From Cloeon dipterum (taxonomy: Eukaryota; Arthropoda; Insecta; Ephemeroptera; Baetidae), in NCBI RefSeq assembly GCF_949628265.1, contig NC_088787.1, forward strand, positions 26,092,501-26,156,500: a stretch of DNA of 64,000 nucleotides, in the 5' to 3' direction. The translations under genes and the position numbers were made by a program. Below are positions 45,718-59,294 of the stretch, piece by piece; positions within the stretch are counted from its first letter, which is position 1; the number at the start of each line of letters is the position of its first letter. Under the pieces are notes generated by a model that made no database searches, was not told the DNA's origin, and worked only from the letters and a program-made list of their open reading frames with translations.

Positions 45718-45770
45718 CTAGGTGGGCTCCTCGCGGGGCCCTGGGCCACTCATCGCCCCTCGTCGCCCAT
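45718..45770 (-). other. Two upstream ORFs in the TTC28-like leader
   Basis: uORF1 (45770-45750, MGDEGR-stop) overlaps uORF2 (45753-45718, MSGPGPREEPT-stop) by an ATGA. uORF2 ends 7 nt before the main ATG at 45710. See findings. Confidence 0.55.
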
Positions 45771-46100
45771 TCGGCGCTGCCTCGACCCCTGACACGAGAG
45801 CGAACTTGCAGCAAGCACACCGACACTTGGCCGCGTCTGCCTTGACTACCTGCTTCGCCAGCCGCCTTGCCTACCTGTTCTCCCCCTCCACACCTCGCTG
45901 CCTTTGTACCTGCAGGTACCTTCCAGGTGTACCAACAAGACAAGCGTAATTTGAATGGAGAATATCATAATCAGAAGACCCTGACTTAATTTTAACCATT
46001 ATTTTATAAATTCTCTTTGGAAAAGTTATTTGTTTTTTTTTTATTTTGGACATTTTTAGAAAAATATGTTCACTATTCAAATTTTGATGCCTCATTATGG
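45771..46100 (-). promoter_or_regulatory. Leader and promoter region of the TTC28-like gene
   Basis: GC-rich DNA from 45771 to about 45930 is probably the 5' UTR and core promoter. Beyond it the sequence turns AT-rich. No TATA box is obvious, which fits a CpG-type housekeeping promoter. The exact start site cannot be placed. Confidence 0.4.
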
Positions 46101-49033
46101 GGCATAATGTGGAGCCTCCTCGATCGTCATTAAAAATCTTAATTATTTATTGATTCTTGGAAAACATTTTTCAATCATAACTTTCCATTGCATCAGTGGG
46201 CTTTTACGTTTATATATGAGTGTTTTCTTGCAGCATGAAATATACTTTTTATGTCATAATACAATCTAGCGATAGTGGCAACCTATAGCACAATCATTTT
46301 TTTTATTTCCTTTGCGTGCGGTTGACGCGGCGTGTACCTTCTTTTTTTCCTCGCCTCTAATTAGAATGATGTGTTCGTTTTATTTTTGTGTCTTTCCTCT
46401 CTGCGTCAAAATCCATTCGAAAAAAGGCACACTTTGGCCCGCGGCGAATAAAAACGAAAGGATTAGTGCGAACGCTATATTCATCAAGTCTTGGAGTGCG
46501 TGCGATGGTTTCGTTTGAATGAAACTATTCCTTTAAGGCTTTTTCCGCCACCAACAAACAGAAGCAGAAAAACGGCACGCAGTGTGACCTTCCACTGCTT
46601 TCAACACCACCTGTCCTCGTAAAAATTCAGCTTGCAAAGCTGTTGTACGAAATCTGAAAAAGAAACATGATAGATTTTGGTAAAAGTGCTTCAGACCAAA
46701 TATATTTTGTAGCTCTATACTACTTATTTTGATCCAATTCAATATTTATTTTTCACAATATTTCCTCTCAATTCTTAATTATCGAATAATCATAGAAAAC
46801 GTAAATATTTTGTAATATAATATGCACATATGTAAATTTTATCAGTAATATACACATGTTGTGCAAAAGGCAATAATTAAATCACACATAATAATATGAA
46901 TAAAATTATGTATGATTACGTTTGCTTCAAATTAACCAAATTAGAAAAATATTTTTCCGATGCTTTTATTATTTTTAGATTAGAAAATCATTATAATTTG
47001 ATATTAAATTAAATTTTATTTGCTATAGACAAACCGCACATGTTGTTGAATACGTACACAATTATTAAATGATTACTGGATAAATTTTTATATATTATTT
47101 ATATTATAAAACGTTTAGTTCTTTCAGTAAAACACTGAGCCGTCTATTCTAATCCATAAAAAATTGCCACCTATAGAAGAGCCTATAAGTATACACTGAA
47201 ACGCATGCATAATTAGGAATATCAGCTGAAGAAAATAAAAAAGAAGCACCTGCAAGAAGTACAAAGATTATTACAACAAGGAATGCAAGAAGACGCTTGA
47301 GAGGTGCAACCACGGCAGAAAACAAAAAGAGATCCAGTTTTTCAATTTGGCTGCAGCCTATCCCTTTTTAGGCTCGGCGCCAGTTGGTCAGCAGCCGCAG
47401 AGATTTTCGATTTAGCGGCCGCTGCTGCTTCTCCGCGGTGGCAGCGGCCAATGGACGGACCAACGAGCGATGGAGTAAATGAGAAGTTAGGAAAAATAAA
47501 AGAGAGGCGCACGGCCAGAAGGAGCGAGAGGAGAGAACAGGTGTGAGCGAGATGCCCTCTGACACTGGAGCCGGAATGCGGCCTTATCACGAAATAAGAT
47601 AATTACAGGCACCACAGCCTCTGGCGGCCTTCTCGCTCCTCGCTCTCGTCTCCCCCATCATTCAGTTAGTTTGATGGAAGTTGAAGCCGACTTTGCCTGC
47701 TGCCTAGGCAACCGGCTTTGCCGATCACCGGAAAGGTGAAGGCATTTTAAAACTTGACGAGCAACGGGTCTTGGATTTTCTCAAATGAAATGGGAATTTT
47801 TTAGCTTAATATTTTTCAATTGAAATTGCAGCAGCCTCAATATGCTGCAATGTTTAATTGAGAAGATGAATTACACAAAGAAGATGACTATTTCGATGTT
47901 TTCCTTATCTTACTCAAAATTTAACATACATTTTGTTAATTTTTTTATCAATGAAGCACCTCTTCGATTTTGCTCTCCTTATGCTTGCTATCAAGCTACT
48001 GCCTGTGAAAAAATCACGATGGAATTATTGGCTTCTAAATACAAACTTGCATTTCTGGGGATGTTTTCTTTCTTTTGGAAAATATCGAACATATTTAAAG
48101 AGAGTTAGGCTAGCAGAAGAATCAGCTCTTTTTTAGATATTTTGCATCTAATAAACGTTGACAGTAAACCATTGTTCCTTCCCCGTGTTTCTTCTTTCCA
48201 TTTTGCGAAGGTAATATTTACGCACTATGATACAGCAATATATTTTTTAGAGGGGAAATTGAGCTTTTCCGCCCCTTTGCACTCATCCCACGGTTCAGCT
48301 TCAGGGGTAAATTTAGGTGGTAATTCTTTATAGTGTATTAACCGTGAGCCGCGGGATGCGTTCCAATTGCTTCTTTACCTGAACCACATTGGCGGAAAGA
48401 ACAAACAAAACGGCGATGAAAGAACACCGCTTGATGCTCCTGATGCTCCATTATTATTCCTTATATTATGGAGTAAAAAGGTTTACTTACGCTTGGCACC
48501 TCTTTGAATTGAGGAACCATGAAGCGTTAGGATGTGAATGAAATATTGATTCAGATACGCTACTCAAATCTGAACTAAATTTTGAACAAAGAGATGTGAG
48601 AGATTTCCCTGGCATTCGGGTCTAAAGCACCCTATTTTAGATAGGATAAACTTTTCATGAGTGATCCTACGTTTGCCTCAACAATAAAAGGCTGCTATAT
48701 TTAAAAACTTTTCCTAAGCCTTAAAAGGTACCTAAGGCATTAAGAGTGAATTTTCCCAGGCTCTTCATCATATGGTGTAGCATTTTATTATACATCCTCT
48801 GCCGCAGTGCACAGTCAATGGCTAAAAATAAATTGCGTATCAACTTCCCTAATTTTAAAGGTCGAATTTTATTTTCATTTATGACTAACTTGCAGTCAAA
48901 GCAATTACGTCGTTCTTATTCTTTCAGCAATAATAAATTTTAAATGTTGGGACGCATGTCTTTAAAAATAAAACTATCAATCCCGCCAGGTCAAAAGTTA
49001 TCTCCTTGTTGCAAGTTGCATTGTAAACCCGTA

Positions 49034-49200
49034 CTCGCGGTATCCAGGTTTTCTGGGTTAAGGATGGTGGACACACGATTCAGAAATGGATTTTGGGTTT
49101 TTCTCAAACAATAGCAAAGTAACTAGGCTCCATGTCGTCGGATCCTATCTCTACCATCCTTACTCTGGACCTTTTTTTGACCGCAGAAATACCCGCGGAG
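49034..49200. mobile_element. Possible short inverted-repeat (MITE-like) element, copy 2
   Basis: The left arm (49034-49070, CTCGCGGTATCC...AAGGATGGTGGA) and the reverse complement of 49152-49200 share the GCGGT...AAGGATGGT pattern. The inner right flank GTCGGATCCTATCTCTACCATC matches the element near 44.8 kb. Arms are imperfect and the class is unknown. Confidence 0.3.
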
Positions 49201-52200
49201 TCGATCATGACGACTTAACAGCTTAATCAGCTCGCTGAGCGTACTGTACTTTACCGCTGCTGTTTATTAAAAACTTGGCCAAACACTTTTTACCCTTTTT
49301 TTCAAGCGTGGCCTCTCTGGTTGAACTGCCAAAAATTTGTTAGCTCGGTCTAATGTGTGTGCTGTACACGCAGGTAGGAAGCAGCCTCCAAAATGTGTCG
49401 TAGGTTATTTAGGGGTTGATGCTTTATTTAATTAAATTATACAGTTAATTCAAAGATCTATATTTCTTTGCGTGGGCAATCCTTTCGCCGTGTTGCGAAT
49501 GCCAGTATTTCCAATCTGAGCACGTTTCATACAACGTATTTAATTGATTCCTTTCAAAATACTTTTTAATTATACACATACATGTAAATAATTCAAATAT
49601 GAATTTAATTTCAAAATATTTTCAAATGATCGTGCTTAATAAAGGTATAATTCAGTGTCAAGTCAAAATCAATAATTAAAAATAAACTCGAGTTCAAAGG
49701 TTTTTATAGTTTCTGCGATATCCGTAAGGTTCAGCAAAATCCCTCCTTTGTTTCAAGGTGCAGGAGATGATGGCGTTTAGCCACAGATGGCGGCAGTCTG
49801 ATCACCACAGAAGGAGAGAAATAACCAGAGACTGGAACAGGAGGACCACCTGTGGCCGCGAATCAAATTTGATGAAATGTAAAACATACGATTAACAGAA
49901 ATGTTAGCAAAAGGCTCCTCTCGCTTTCAGATAAATAACATCAATTCAACCGGGTTTGAGTTAAACAAAAAAGCTGTCAATTTTCCACTTCCTCTTTCGC
50001 GAAAATAAATCAAGGAAATTATTAATGGATGTTTTTTATGATAATTATTATATTAATTAAAATCAAGGCAAATATTGAGAGCGAATTATTATTATTGTGA
50101 CAAGGAAGCAAAATGGGCTGGCTGGGCTCGTCAGGGCTGTCCGCGTGCTCAGACAGCTGAAATCTTGTTTTTCTCGCTATATTGCTGTGTGGTTTATGAG
50201 AAGACATTGTGTCGCGCGGCATTAATTCGTCGCACGTCTGCTGCGTAAACTGCATGCTTTCGCGAGAGAGTGACGCGAGCGATTCGATCTCTGCTCCTCT
50301 GCCGCACTTAGAATTTAGCCTACACCTGCGGACTCGGCATCGGCGAGACTGCACGCACGTCGCGCGAAACTAATCGTATTGCGAGCGGCAAACAAATCGA
50401 TTATGGAACACAAACACAACGGACGTGCCTAATTCCTGAGAAAGTCGAAGCAGTTTATTCAAACCGTTCTATAACACAATGCGCGCTTGCCAAATTCATC
50501 TTTTATTGGTGACAAATCCGCGTGATTTTGTCACCAAGCGATCGAGCAACTGTTGCCAGACAGTTTTTTCATGAGGCGAAAACAGGCATGGCTGGAAAGT
50601 TTATTTAATAAAGAATTAAAGAACACAAAAATGCCTGCTAATTGTGATTTTTTTAATTTATAATTTTCTTTACCCTTACTTGAAAAATTTTCAATTTCCT
50701 AGTCATTTCAATAACTTAGCATTCACACGCATCAATCAATTAAGCACAGAAGTTTATATTTTTTTACTAAATTTAATTCTTTCTCATATAAGATTGCGTT
50801 GTTTTAAATGCAATCTCTAGTTTGTTGGTGGTAGCCGGTGGTAGCTTTAAATTAAATTGTTTATAATTAAAAAATATCTCAAAATATAATATTTTAAACG
50901 GTTTGAGACAGGGTCAAATTGTTATTTTTACAGTCTATGAAATGATACCCTTCCAAAAATAATGTAGATTTTTGTATTTTTTATGCACATACACTTAATA
51001 ATGTTACTACACCTTTTTTGTTTTTTGCTTGTTTAACTAAACAAGCAAAATTTTAATATCACGTGAATTGGAACATATTTGTGTAAGTCCCGATCACTAT
51101 TGCCTAGGATTGAGTCATCTCGAGTTTGAGTCAACCATTCGCAGCGGGTGACAAGACGAGAGGAGCATTTTATTTCACTATCGTTGGCGTCCACGGCGCC
51201 CGTTTGTAGCGAGAATCGCGCCCAGCGTTCCTAGTACCTCATTAATTCAAACTATCCAGCAGACATGGCTGCAAACAGCTCATCCACAGCAGCAGAGACG
51301 CAATAGTCGCGGAGAGAAAAACAAACAGAGTCTGAATTAAAATTAATCTTTCAAGATGCTTCAACTGTACGAGCAATCAATCGCAACCACACATGACTTT
51401 TTGCGGATTATTGTTTTCAAAGGCACAATGAAGAATTCAATTTCAAATAAAAAGGTCAGAGTGACGAAGGCGGCGCCCTACAGGCCAGGATGTGGCTCGT
51501 TAACAAATCATTATTGACAGATTCGGTGTTGCACCGAAGTGACCCTTGATCAAAGCGATTATGCGCCAATGGGAGGCTAGCCTCTTCTCTCTCTGAACAA
51601 AACACATTATTTCTGCAGATTTTATTGAACAAACTGATCACAAAGTATTACTCAGTATTTTTTTTTTAAAGACGACTGATTGATAACGCTAACGATGCAT
51701 AACATTTAAATTATGTTTGTTTTTAAATAAAATATTTTGCGTTTATAGAGTTTTGCTACGTCCTTGAAAAAACCTTGAAATTTGAAGAATTTTATAAACA
51801 TGATCGTGAATTTTAAACCTACACAGATCACAATATCAAAATGTTTGAAAGCAATGATGTAATAGTTCCTGTTCATGTGAATTTAAACCTTTTTATTTCT
51901 ATATATAGCCTGTGCGATGACGTCGGTTAGCAGGCAAAATAATGTGCGCGCGAGTACATACTGCCGCGTGCTTCATTGTTTATTCAATCGATCATTGCAG
52001 GCACGATTTTCATGCGGCCGGCCGCTGATTGAACTTGTCGCAATCCGATTTTATCGATGCCCCGCGCCGAGAGGCGAATTTCAATTCAAGCGTTGAAGGT
52101 GCGTCTGGAAAATATAATTACTTTAAGGAAGCTGGTGGTGGAGATGAGGCGAATTTGACTGCGAGCGAAATGCAAAAGCGGCCGAAGCGAGTGTTGTTGT

Positions 52201-55200
52201 GAGCACACGGTGGTCGAAAAGGCGAAAAGTGGCATTTAAGCATCAGGCTCACTGCGTGAGAGTAGCCAATAAAATGAATCTCGCCCGCCACAGCCAGCCT
52301 TGATATAAAAATTAGCGTGCCAAGAGCGAGTGAGCTAGAGAGAGGCCCTTCGGAGACTAAAATGAAATAAAACGCACCAAAGCAAGCAAAAACAGAACAA
52401 AACGAGACGCTCCTTGAGGAATGAGACACAGTCTTGTGCTGAACCGCAGCTCGCGTCTCATCAAAGGTTGTTTTTAAGTGTGCACAGCACCGAACCAAAA
52501 ATTTGTCATTGCCATTTCTGGTACATCCTGAAAATTTTATAAGTGTCGAGAAATAGATGCATGATATTCATTCTTTTGAGTTGAAAACCACAGCCAGCAG
52601 CAGGGAGCTGCTCCACCGACGAAATTGCGCAACGCTCCCTCGTGACCTCCGCTAAGGCGCAGCGGTGGCAGCGGTGGACTCTAAGTGTTCAAAATGTCAA
52701 ATTATCGCAAAATTGCTTTTCACAGTGAGTTACTCGTACTCAATTCACAATATTCTGTTTGAAATTTTCATTTCGTACGTCAGATCCCTTGCGCGCGCGT
52801 TGGGGCAGATGAGGCCGAGGAGTGTCGTGTTACAATCACCGATCATCTTGATTGAATGGGATGTATGAGTTTCTAAGAAAAACAGCGTTTATCGCCACCA
52901 CCTTAGTAGTTTGAAAAATTCAAATTGTTTGAAATGATCTTGTCTGTGAATTCAATTAAGTTCAAATAATATTGTAATTTTTGTAAACTGAATTAGATTT
53001 TATGGTAAAGTATAACATTTTCAAGAATACAAATTATGGTTAAGTTCACACGTATTGATTATGATTTTAATTTTGCATTAGGACTGACAAAAAATAATCC
53101 GTTTGTCATCATGTTATGCAGGTGTGCGGAAGGTTATGGTAATTACAGTGCGCGTGAGTAGCGTTTGGTGCACATACACACATGCAAGCTGCAGCCCTTG
53201 ATCCACGTTTTCCCGTGCGAAATAACGAATATCTGGCTTGCCAATTGTTATTGCACTTGAGCGCGCGTGCACCGCTCATTAGCGGCTTGTTCTACGTATG
53301 TACTGTCTTTTTATTTCTGTCAGACAGCATAAGCAGACAGATTTCCGACGTTCGGGTTCACGCCTTTCGCTCTGCGTGCAAGCGCGAGTGAGTGTAATTG
53401 TTTGATTGCCAGCACTGACTCGACTCAAATTGGAGGCGAGAATAAGCAAGACGAAGTGCAGACGATAATTGAATTACGTGCGCTGAGCTAAAAGCTATTG
53501 TTTGCCCGGGCCGCTTATTCCACCTGGGCGAATTATTTTGGTTTCTTTATTTTCGACATAGTCAAGATCAATGATTTTTCACCACTCCTTTTAACTGTTG
53601 TATTACATATATTTAGCCATTGGGTGTTTTGTGAAGAGAGAGCAGAGTATGAATGGTGACAAGGACAAGAATAGAGTTACAATGGATTTACTTAGACACG
53701 TTTTTTGCTCATTTCACTTGATTTCATTAGTACCTCCAGTGGAATATGATATGTGTAACCTTTTTAAAATAATCATCTCTCCGTAAACTGTATTAAATAT
53801 CAATACAACCTTAAACAAAGAACTAAAACTGCATTAATTAGGATGGGAGGCTTAAGTGATCAATTGAAGAGAAATGTACTTGTACTTATACAGTGGTTTT
53901 TAATTATATTCTAATATATTAAAGATCCAACTGCAGAGGATTCTTGATCACCAGTTGTTAAAAACGATCGACGGCTCTCATTACGCTGAGCACCTACAAG
54001 AAAAAAGTGGGCAATCGACAAAATATTGCGCAATCCCGCCACCCGACTGCTTTTAACAAATACTCTCAATAGAATTACTTAACTGATGCTCTATCGATTC
54101 TATAGAGCAACTAATATTCTGCTTGTTACATAGCAAAAATGCCTAGAATATTCACTTGCACCTTTGTGAGTTCAATTTAATTCCCTGTGAGTTTTCCCAA
54201 AATAATTTGACTAAACAAAAAACCAACGGCATTTTTGTTGATGTAAGATTAAGATTAAAGTAATGTAAAGGTATGTATTTTTAAAACGAGAAGGACAAAA
54301 AATCAAGACTGTTGCCAACGATCGTACCAACAAATTGGATTGAATGCAACTCTTCCTGAGTAATTTTTGGCACTGTGTGATCTGATTGGCCGTAAGTATG
54401 GATGAAACAATCGGAATAATTAGGAAACAATCTGGGAGGGTCGCCATGTGAGAAGATTATCTGAAATTAACTGTTTTATTGTTTACGCAAACTCATTGCC
54501 AAACGTTAGTGTATGAGAAATCTACCACTTAATTCGCTAATGGTTGCGAGATTTCGGTAATTTGTGATTGAACCTATAAGACTTCTCTTCCGCATTGTAG
54601 GAATGGTAAAATTTCAAAGAGACTTTAATTTGTCTTTGTCCGACAAACTATTTTATATTTCAGTTTTCTTTAGTTAAGTCTTTGATTGTATTTCTATTTT
54701 AAAGCCCTTAAGCATTATGTAACCTTTGAAATTTATGGAAAGGAAGCCCGAAATGAAGAAATTTCGCTAAGTGGAGCGGCAACTCGGGTGCCAAAGAAGC
54801 GTCTGCGCGCGCTAAATGTTGCAATCAGTTTGCGGCGTGTGCAAAAATTTGACGAATTTCATGCGACAAGGAGGCACCAGGTATTTAGGCTTTCGCGGCT
54901 GCCAAAATTGAGCAGAATTGGTGCCAAAAGCGACGATTTGGCAGCGGTTTCGGATGAAAAGAAGCGACCTTTCGTGCAGGCCGAGAATATTATATGTGTA
55001 TTTTTGAGCGCGAGCGGCCACGGAGTGATTGACCCTGCTCTGGGATGCGCTCCTCCACTTGTTTTATAGGCCGCCCCAGACTCGCTCTCCGAGGTTATTC
55101 CACCTTTTTATAATATTTTTCGTGCGCCAAAGGGCTGATGCTAATCGTCATTACCTTATTGCTTTTATTTAAAAAAAGAAACTATACAAAAGCTCTGTCA

Positions 55201-55895
55201 GCCACGATTCTCTGCGTGCGCTCGCCATTCTACTTTTGTGTCTGTTTGGTTTTGACTTACCAGTTCTCTGGAGGCGAAAAGTCTGCTGCCGCTACTCACC
55301 AATCGCATTCGGAATTGCTCTTTTAAAATATTCATCTAACCAGTTAGTCAGTGATTTGGTTATTTTATTGCGTAGTTCATCTTCTCTTATCTCACGTAGA
55401 TTTAAATATAGAATGGTAAATGATAGACAAAAATCGTGGCCATTTAAGTGGATCATTGTCGAAGATTGAGGAAATGATGAGATGAATGGTTAGAACTTTG
55501 CAATTGCAATTGAATTTAATACACAGGTCCACTTTGAGTGCGTTTAAAATTTCCTATTTGTTATTGTTACTCTACTGTTTTAAAAATTTTCAAATTTCTT
55601 CAAAACTCACCACTTGTCTTGATCAAATTGCCACACTATTAATAAATTTTATGAGCGAAAAATTTAGGATTTTTTAATTTTTTCTCGCTGCATTATTGCC
55701 AAATATTACAACTAAACATGCAGTTTTTATTAATTAACAAACTTAGCAAAATGATATGAGATATTTTCAAATTTGCTGCATTATAATTTTGCACAAGATG
55801 GATGCCTGGTGCAAGTATTAGTCATTAGCTGTGGTTTAATCGTAGAGGTCTCAGCCAGTCGCGCTAGCCGGGAAATATTGGATCACGTGGGAAAC

Positions 55896-55936
55896 CGCCA
55901 GCCGCCGTGAATCTGGCTAAGCTGCGCCAGCCGCCG
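55896..55936. repeat. Duplicated CGCCAGCCGCCG motif
   Basis: Two identical 12-mers lie 29 bp apart (55896-55907 and 55925-55936), with a degenerate third GC-rich relative near 56020-56040. A CACGTG E-box lies just upstream at about 55884. The function is unknown. Confidence 0.4.
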
Positions 55937-58900
55937 GGGAAAAAGGTCAAAAGTTAAAAAGTGCAGGTGAAACTTATCTTCCGCACTATCAAACTTCACG
56001 TTTAAAATATTGTCAACCACGCTAGCCACCGCCGCTGGGCAAAAAATCAGCTGAGCCGGTCCTGCCTGCCGCCTTAAATCTCGTGGCTGACACCACTAGT
56101 ATTCAGCAAAGTCAAGATTTTAATTAAAAAAGAGGCATCATCAAACTCAAGAAGTGAAGTGATACAAGTAAGTTGACTCCAGTTTTTTTTTTTGTGAATG
56201 GTCTTGATCTTTGCTCCAAATTCTATCTCTCATGCTCAGAAATTATAGAAAATTTGCCGAGAACCAACTTTTCAAAGTGACCCAAAGAGAGCCAGAAATT
56301 GGAAATCAGTCTTTTTCAAAGACGGACATGTGTTCACAAGACTCACCTGCCATGGATTCAATTTTTAATTTGTAAAAAAAATTGATTTCATTTCATTAAA
56401 TATTTTAAATGTTTAGATTATCTTTTTTGGACTCTTTAAAATTTATTTAATGCGCATAAATGATATTGTGCGATTAGTGTTTTAATTTTGCTTTCTGGTA
56501 AGCCTGGTATACAATCTCGAGTTTAATACATTGTCCGTGAATCAGCACCCTCACTCTTTCTCACGCCTAGAACAAAATATCAAATTGAAAAACAATAGGA
56601 GAAAAAATGAAACGAATCATTATCAAGAGAACATTTTCGTCCATTTTCTCCTCTTTTGCGAAATAAATATTCTTGCAAACGTTCATCTTGATGTGAAACT
56701 AATAAATCCGGACGATTTTTTCCAACAGGTGGTTTGTTTTTAAATCACTTGTTTGGAGCTCGCCGATCAGCAGTTTATTTGTTAAAAAAACATGAAAGCT
56801 TCCCACGGTAAAAATAGTCTTGGTCGCGTTTGGATTTGGTTCTCTCGTCTGATAGTAAACGTGCGATTTTTTAGTGAAGAGTGAACAACTTGAGCGAGAG
56901 ATTTGCCGAGTTTAATTCGAAGCACGCCATAGGGGCCGCGCGGAGTGATCACGCTATTAGCGCATAACCCACATTTATTGAGGGTCCCTTCCTTTATATT
57001 ATCATCTCATAGTGTGTCTGTGTATGTCCTCAGGGATAATTGCCGGCTCGCTGAGCGCGCGATTCAGCCTGGAAAATCACGAGATGCGAGAGAGCGAGAA
57101 AAAACAGCGTTCGGCTCGTCCGTGTGCGCGGCTTTGTGCTAATTTTTTGCGCTCATTGCTCTCGGTGAAGCAACCCTCGTCGCTATCGCCACGGCCTATA
57201 ATTAGGCGCATTATTAGTGCCCGGCTGCACGTCAAGCGTGTGTGTGCAGATTCGCACAAAATACGATCGGCTGTTTTTGTACGAAACACGCGGAGAGGTG
57301 CCTCGCGTGAGACTTTTTCGCCGCACTCGCTTTTTGCACACACCGAACTCGCGCGCAGAAAACGAACAGCTTTTATATCATTTCGGCCGAGGCTGCGGCA
57401 TTAAGAATTTTTGCAATAAAACCGGCTGGCCGCCCCACGATCATTGCAGTTTCGTCCTCGGGTGATGGCAGATTCGCGCTTTTATGAGTTTCATAAAAAT
57501 TATTCTCGTTATCATGTGCCTGGGAAGAGCAGCAGACGCGAAAACATCACGCCCTCCGCCGCTGCTGTGTGCGCACATCTCGCATCTCTGATGGGAACCC
57601 GCACTGCTGATCGTACTTTGATTGTGTAAACTGACCATTTAGAGAAAAAATGGATTTCAATATCTTTTCTTACGAGTTAATAACAAGGAACTATACAAAC
57701 AGAATTGGAATAACTTGATATACAAGGGGTAAAAAGAAAACAGGGCTTGTAACTTCAAAAACAGGAAGGAGGTAATTTGCAAAAACTGTTTTGTGGCTTC
57801 AGTTATTTACCTGTTAGTGTTACGTTCAACACTTATGTTTTGATGAACTTGCAGTGCTTATCAATTATTGGCTACAGGGTCAAAAGGAAATAAAATTATT
57901 ATAATTAATTAATAATTTATTTCACTGAATCGAGAATCAATTAATGAGGTTCAAGAAACGTGAAAAAGGCAATAGTGAACAAGTCGCTGAAACGTCGGAA
58001 AAAGAAAAGATAGTCGAGTCGTACGCGAACTATAAAACACATTCAATATTTGTTACCTTTTTTGAAATTGATTTCCAATTAAGAAGATATTCATTACTTC
58101 AGCTTGATTTTAAACGTAGTTATTTTTATTATTTTCGAAGACACGTAAAAATTCTCCCACTTAAAGTCATTTTTTAGTGTAAAATCATGGATTTCTCGAG
58201 TAATTAATTTATGAAATTAAACAAAAAGATCCAATTATTTGTTCACTTTTACTTGACTTTTAAAATTTCAATTACTCTAGTTTCAATGAATTAATTCACA
58301 TACACCAACATGATTATCGAAATAACCATCATTGGATAAAAAATAGTTAAGAAAACTTGGAGACTTCTATAAAATTTCTATTAGCAAAACTAAACTAACA
58401 AAAATCTATAAAATAGACTTTTTCAACAAATATTTTGAATTGCCTCAATTAAAAAATTCTGTATTGCTGTTTTTATGCGGCGAGTGACAGGAACCAATAA
58501 AAACGTCACTGCTTAAGTTTGAGAAAAGGTATGCAACCCGCGCGCCTTTCATGTCATGCAAGTTGCGTGAGGGTTGATGACAAGGCAATTTTGTCGCAGT
58601 CAACGGTGCAACGACAAAAAATTGGTCAGAAAGCTTGCTCAAAACGCGGTATGATCTCATTCAAACGAACAATGCCAAAATAAGGATGAAGAGCAGTTTC
58701 TCAGAAGTAAACCGTAACGCGCGTCCACTCAGTCGAAGAGTTTCCTCGTGTCCGAGTGGACATAAATTCCGAAATGCAAATCACCCGTTCGCCCACGTTA
58801 AAAACACATTAAATTCGCGAAAAGCGTCAGCGATTCCGAGAAGAAAGACCACAAGGTGGAAAGTGGAGCCGGAACAAACGGAGCAGAAATGTGAAATCCG

Positions 58901-59144
58901 AGAGTGGATTTGCATAAGGATTTTCCCCGATCGCAGCAATTACCGTAATTGGCGGGTAAAAAGACGTGGAGTGTGTGCGTGCATAAATATTTTGATACAG
59001 TTTCGCGCGCTTGATTTATTGGCGGTGGCCGCGGCGGTGCGGCAGCGGCGGAGAGTGATGTGTGCAGGCAGGCAGGCAGCGAATACACACACATACAAAC
59101 GCACTCGCACACAACTCATATAAATTTCCCCCCACCTACAATAT

Positions 59145-59294
59145 TATAAGAGCTGCCGCGCCTCTGTCCATCAGCACACCAGAGTTTGCTTCATTTCGTG
59201 GCTGCTTCATAAAGCGCAGAGTAAGTGCAAGCCTGCGACACAACGCACCTGACCGACTCCCTGATCGACACCCTGCACCGCTCCCCAACTGCGC
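59145..59294 (+). promoter_or_regulatory. Candidate TATA promoter and noncoding leader exon
   Basis: TATAAG at 59145 is followed 28 nt later by an initiator-like TCAGCA (A at 59173). The GC-richer sequence after it contains no ATG and has two donor-like sites, A|GTAAGT at 59221 and C|GTGAGT at 59295. This would be a 48- or 122-nt 5' UTR exon of a gene running rightward. No matching acceptor or coding exon was recognised before the window ends. Motif inference only. Confidence 0.35.

Larger units (their letters stand above)
46101..59140. other. Noncoding stretch without recognisable genes
   Basis: About 13 kb in which no open frame looks like a protein. The longer frames (for example minus 52118-52498, plus 54686-55069 and plus 57012-57404) show no known motifs and no matching splice partners. 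Base composition alternates between AT-rich and CpG-containing blocks (45.3-45.9, 47.4-47.7, 52.0-52.7 and 56.9-57.6 kb). It may be regulatory or intronic DNA of a gene that continues beyond the window. No tRNA, rRNA or CRISPR array was seen. Confidence 0.5.

Noticed and set aside
46533-46742. Possible exon on the minus strand after a good acceptor (TTTCTTTTTCAG)
   Set aside because: The peptide resembles nothing known and no partner exon or in-frame donor could be matched. It could at most be a leader exon of the TTC28-like gene.
52118-52498. Minus-strand frame of 126 codons
   Set aside because: No domain, no flanking splice structure and biased composition; likely chance in a GC-richer block.
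54686-55069. Plus-strand frame of 127 codons
   Set aside because: Looks like random basic sequence with no family resemblance and no support from neighbours.
58635-59123. Plus-strand frame of 162 codons upstream of the candidate promoter
   Set aside because: Ends in CA-rich low-complexity DNA and resembles no protein. The TATA element downstream suggests that this DNA is a promoter region.
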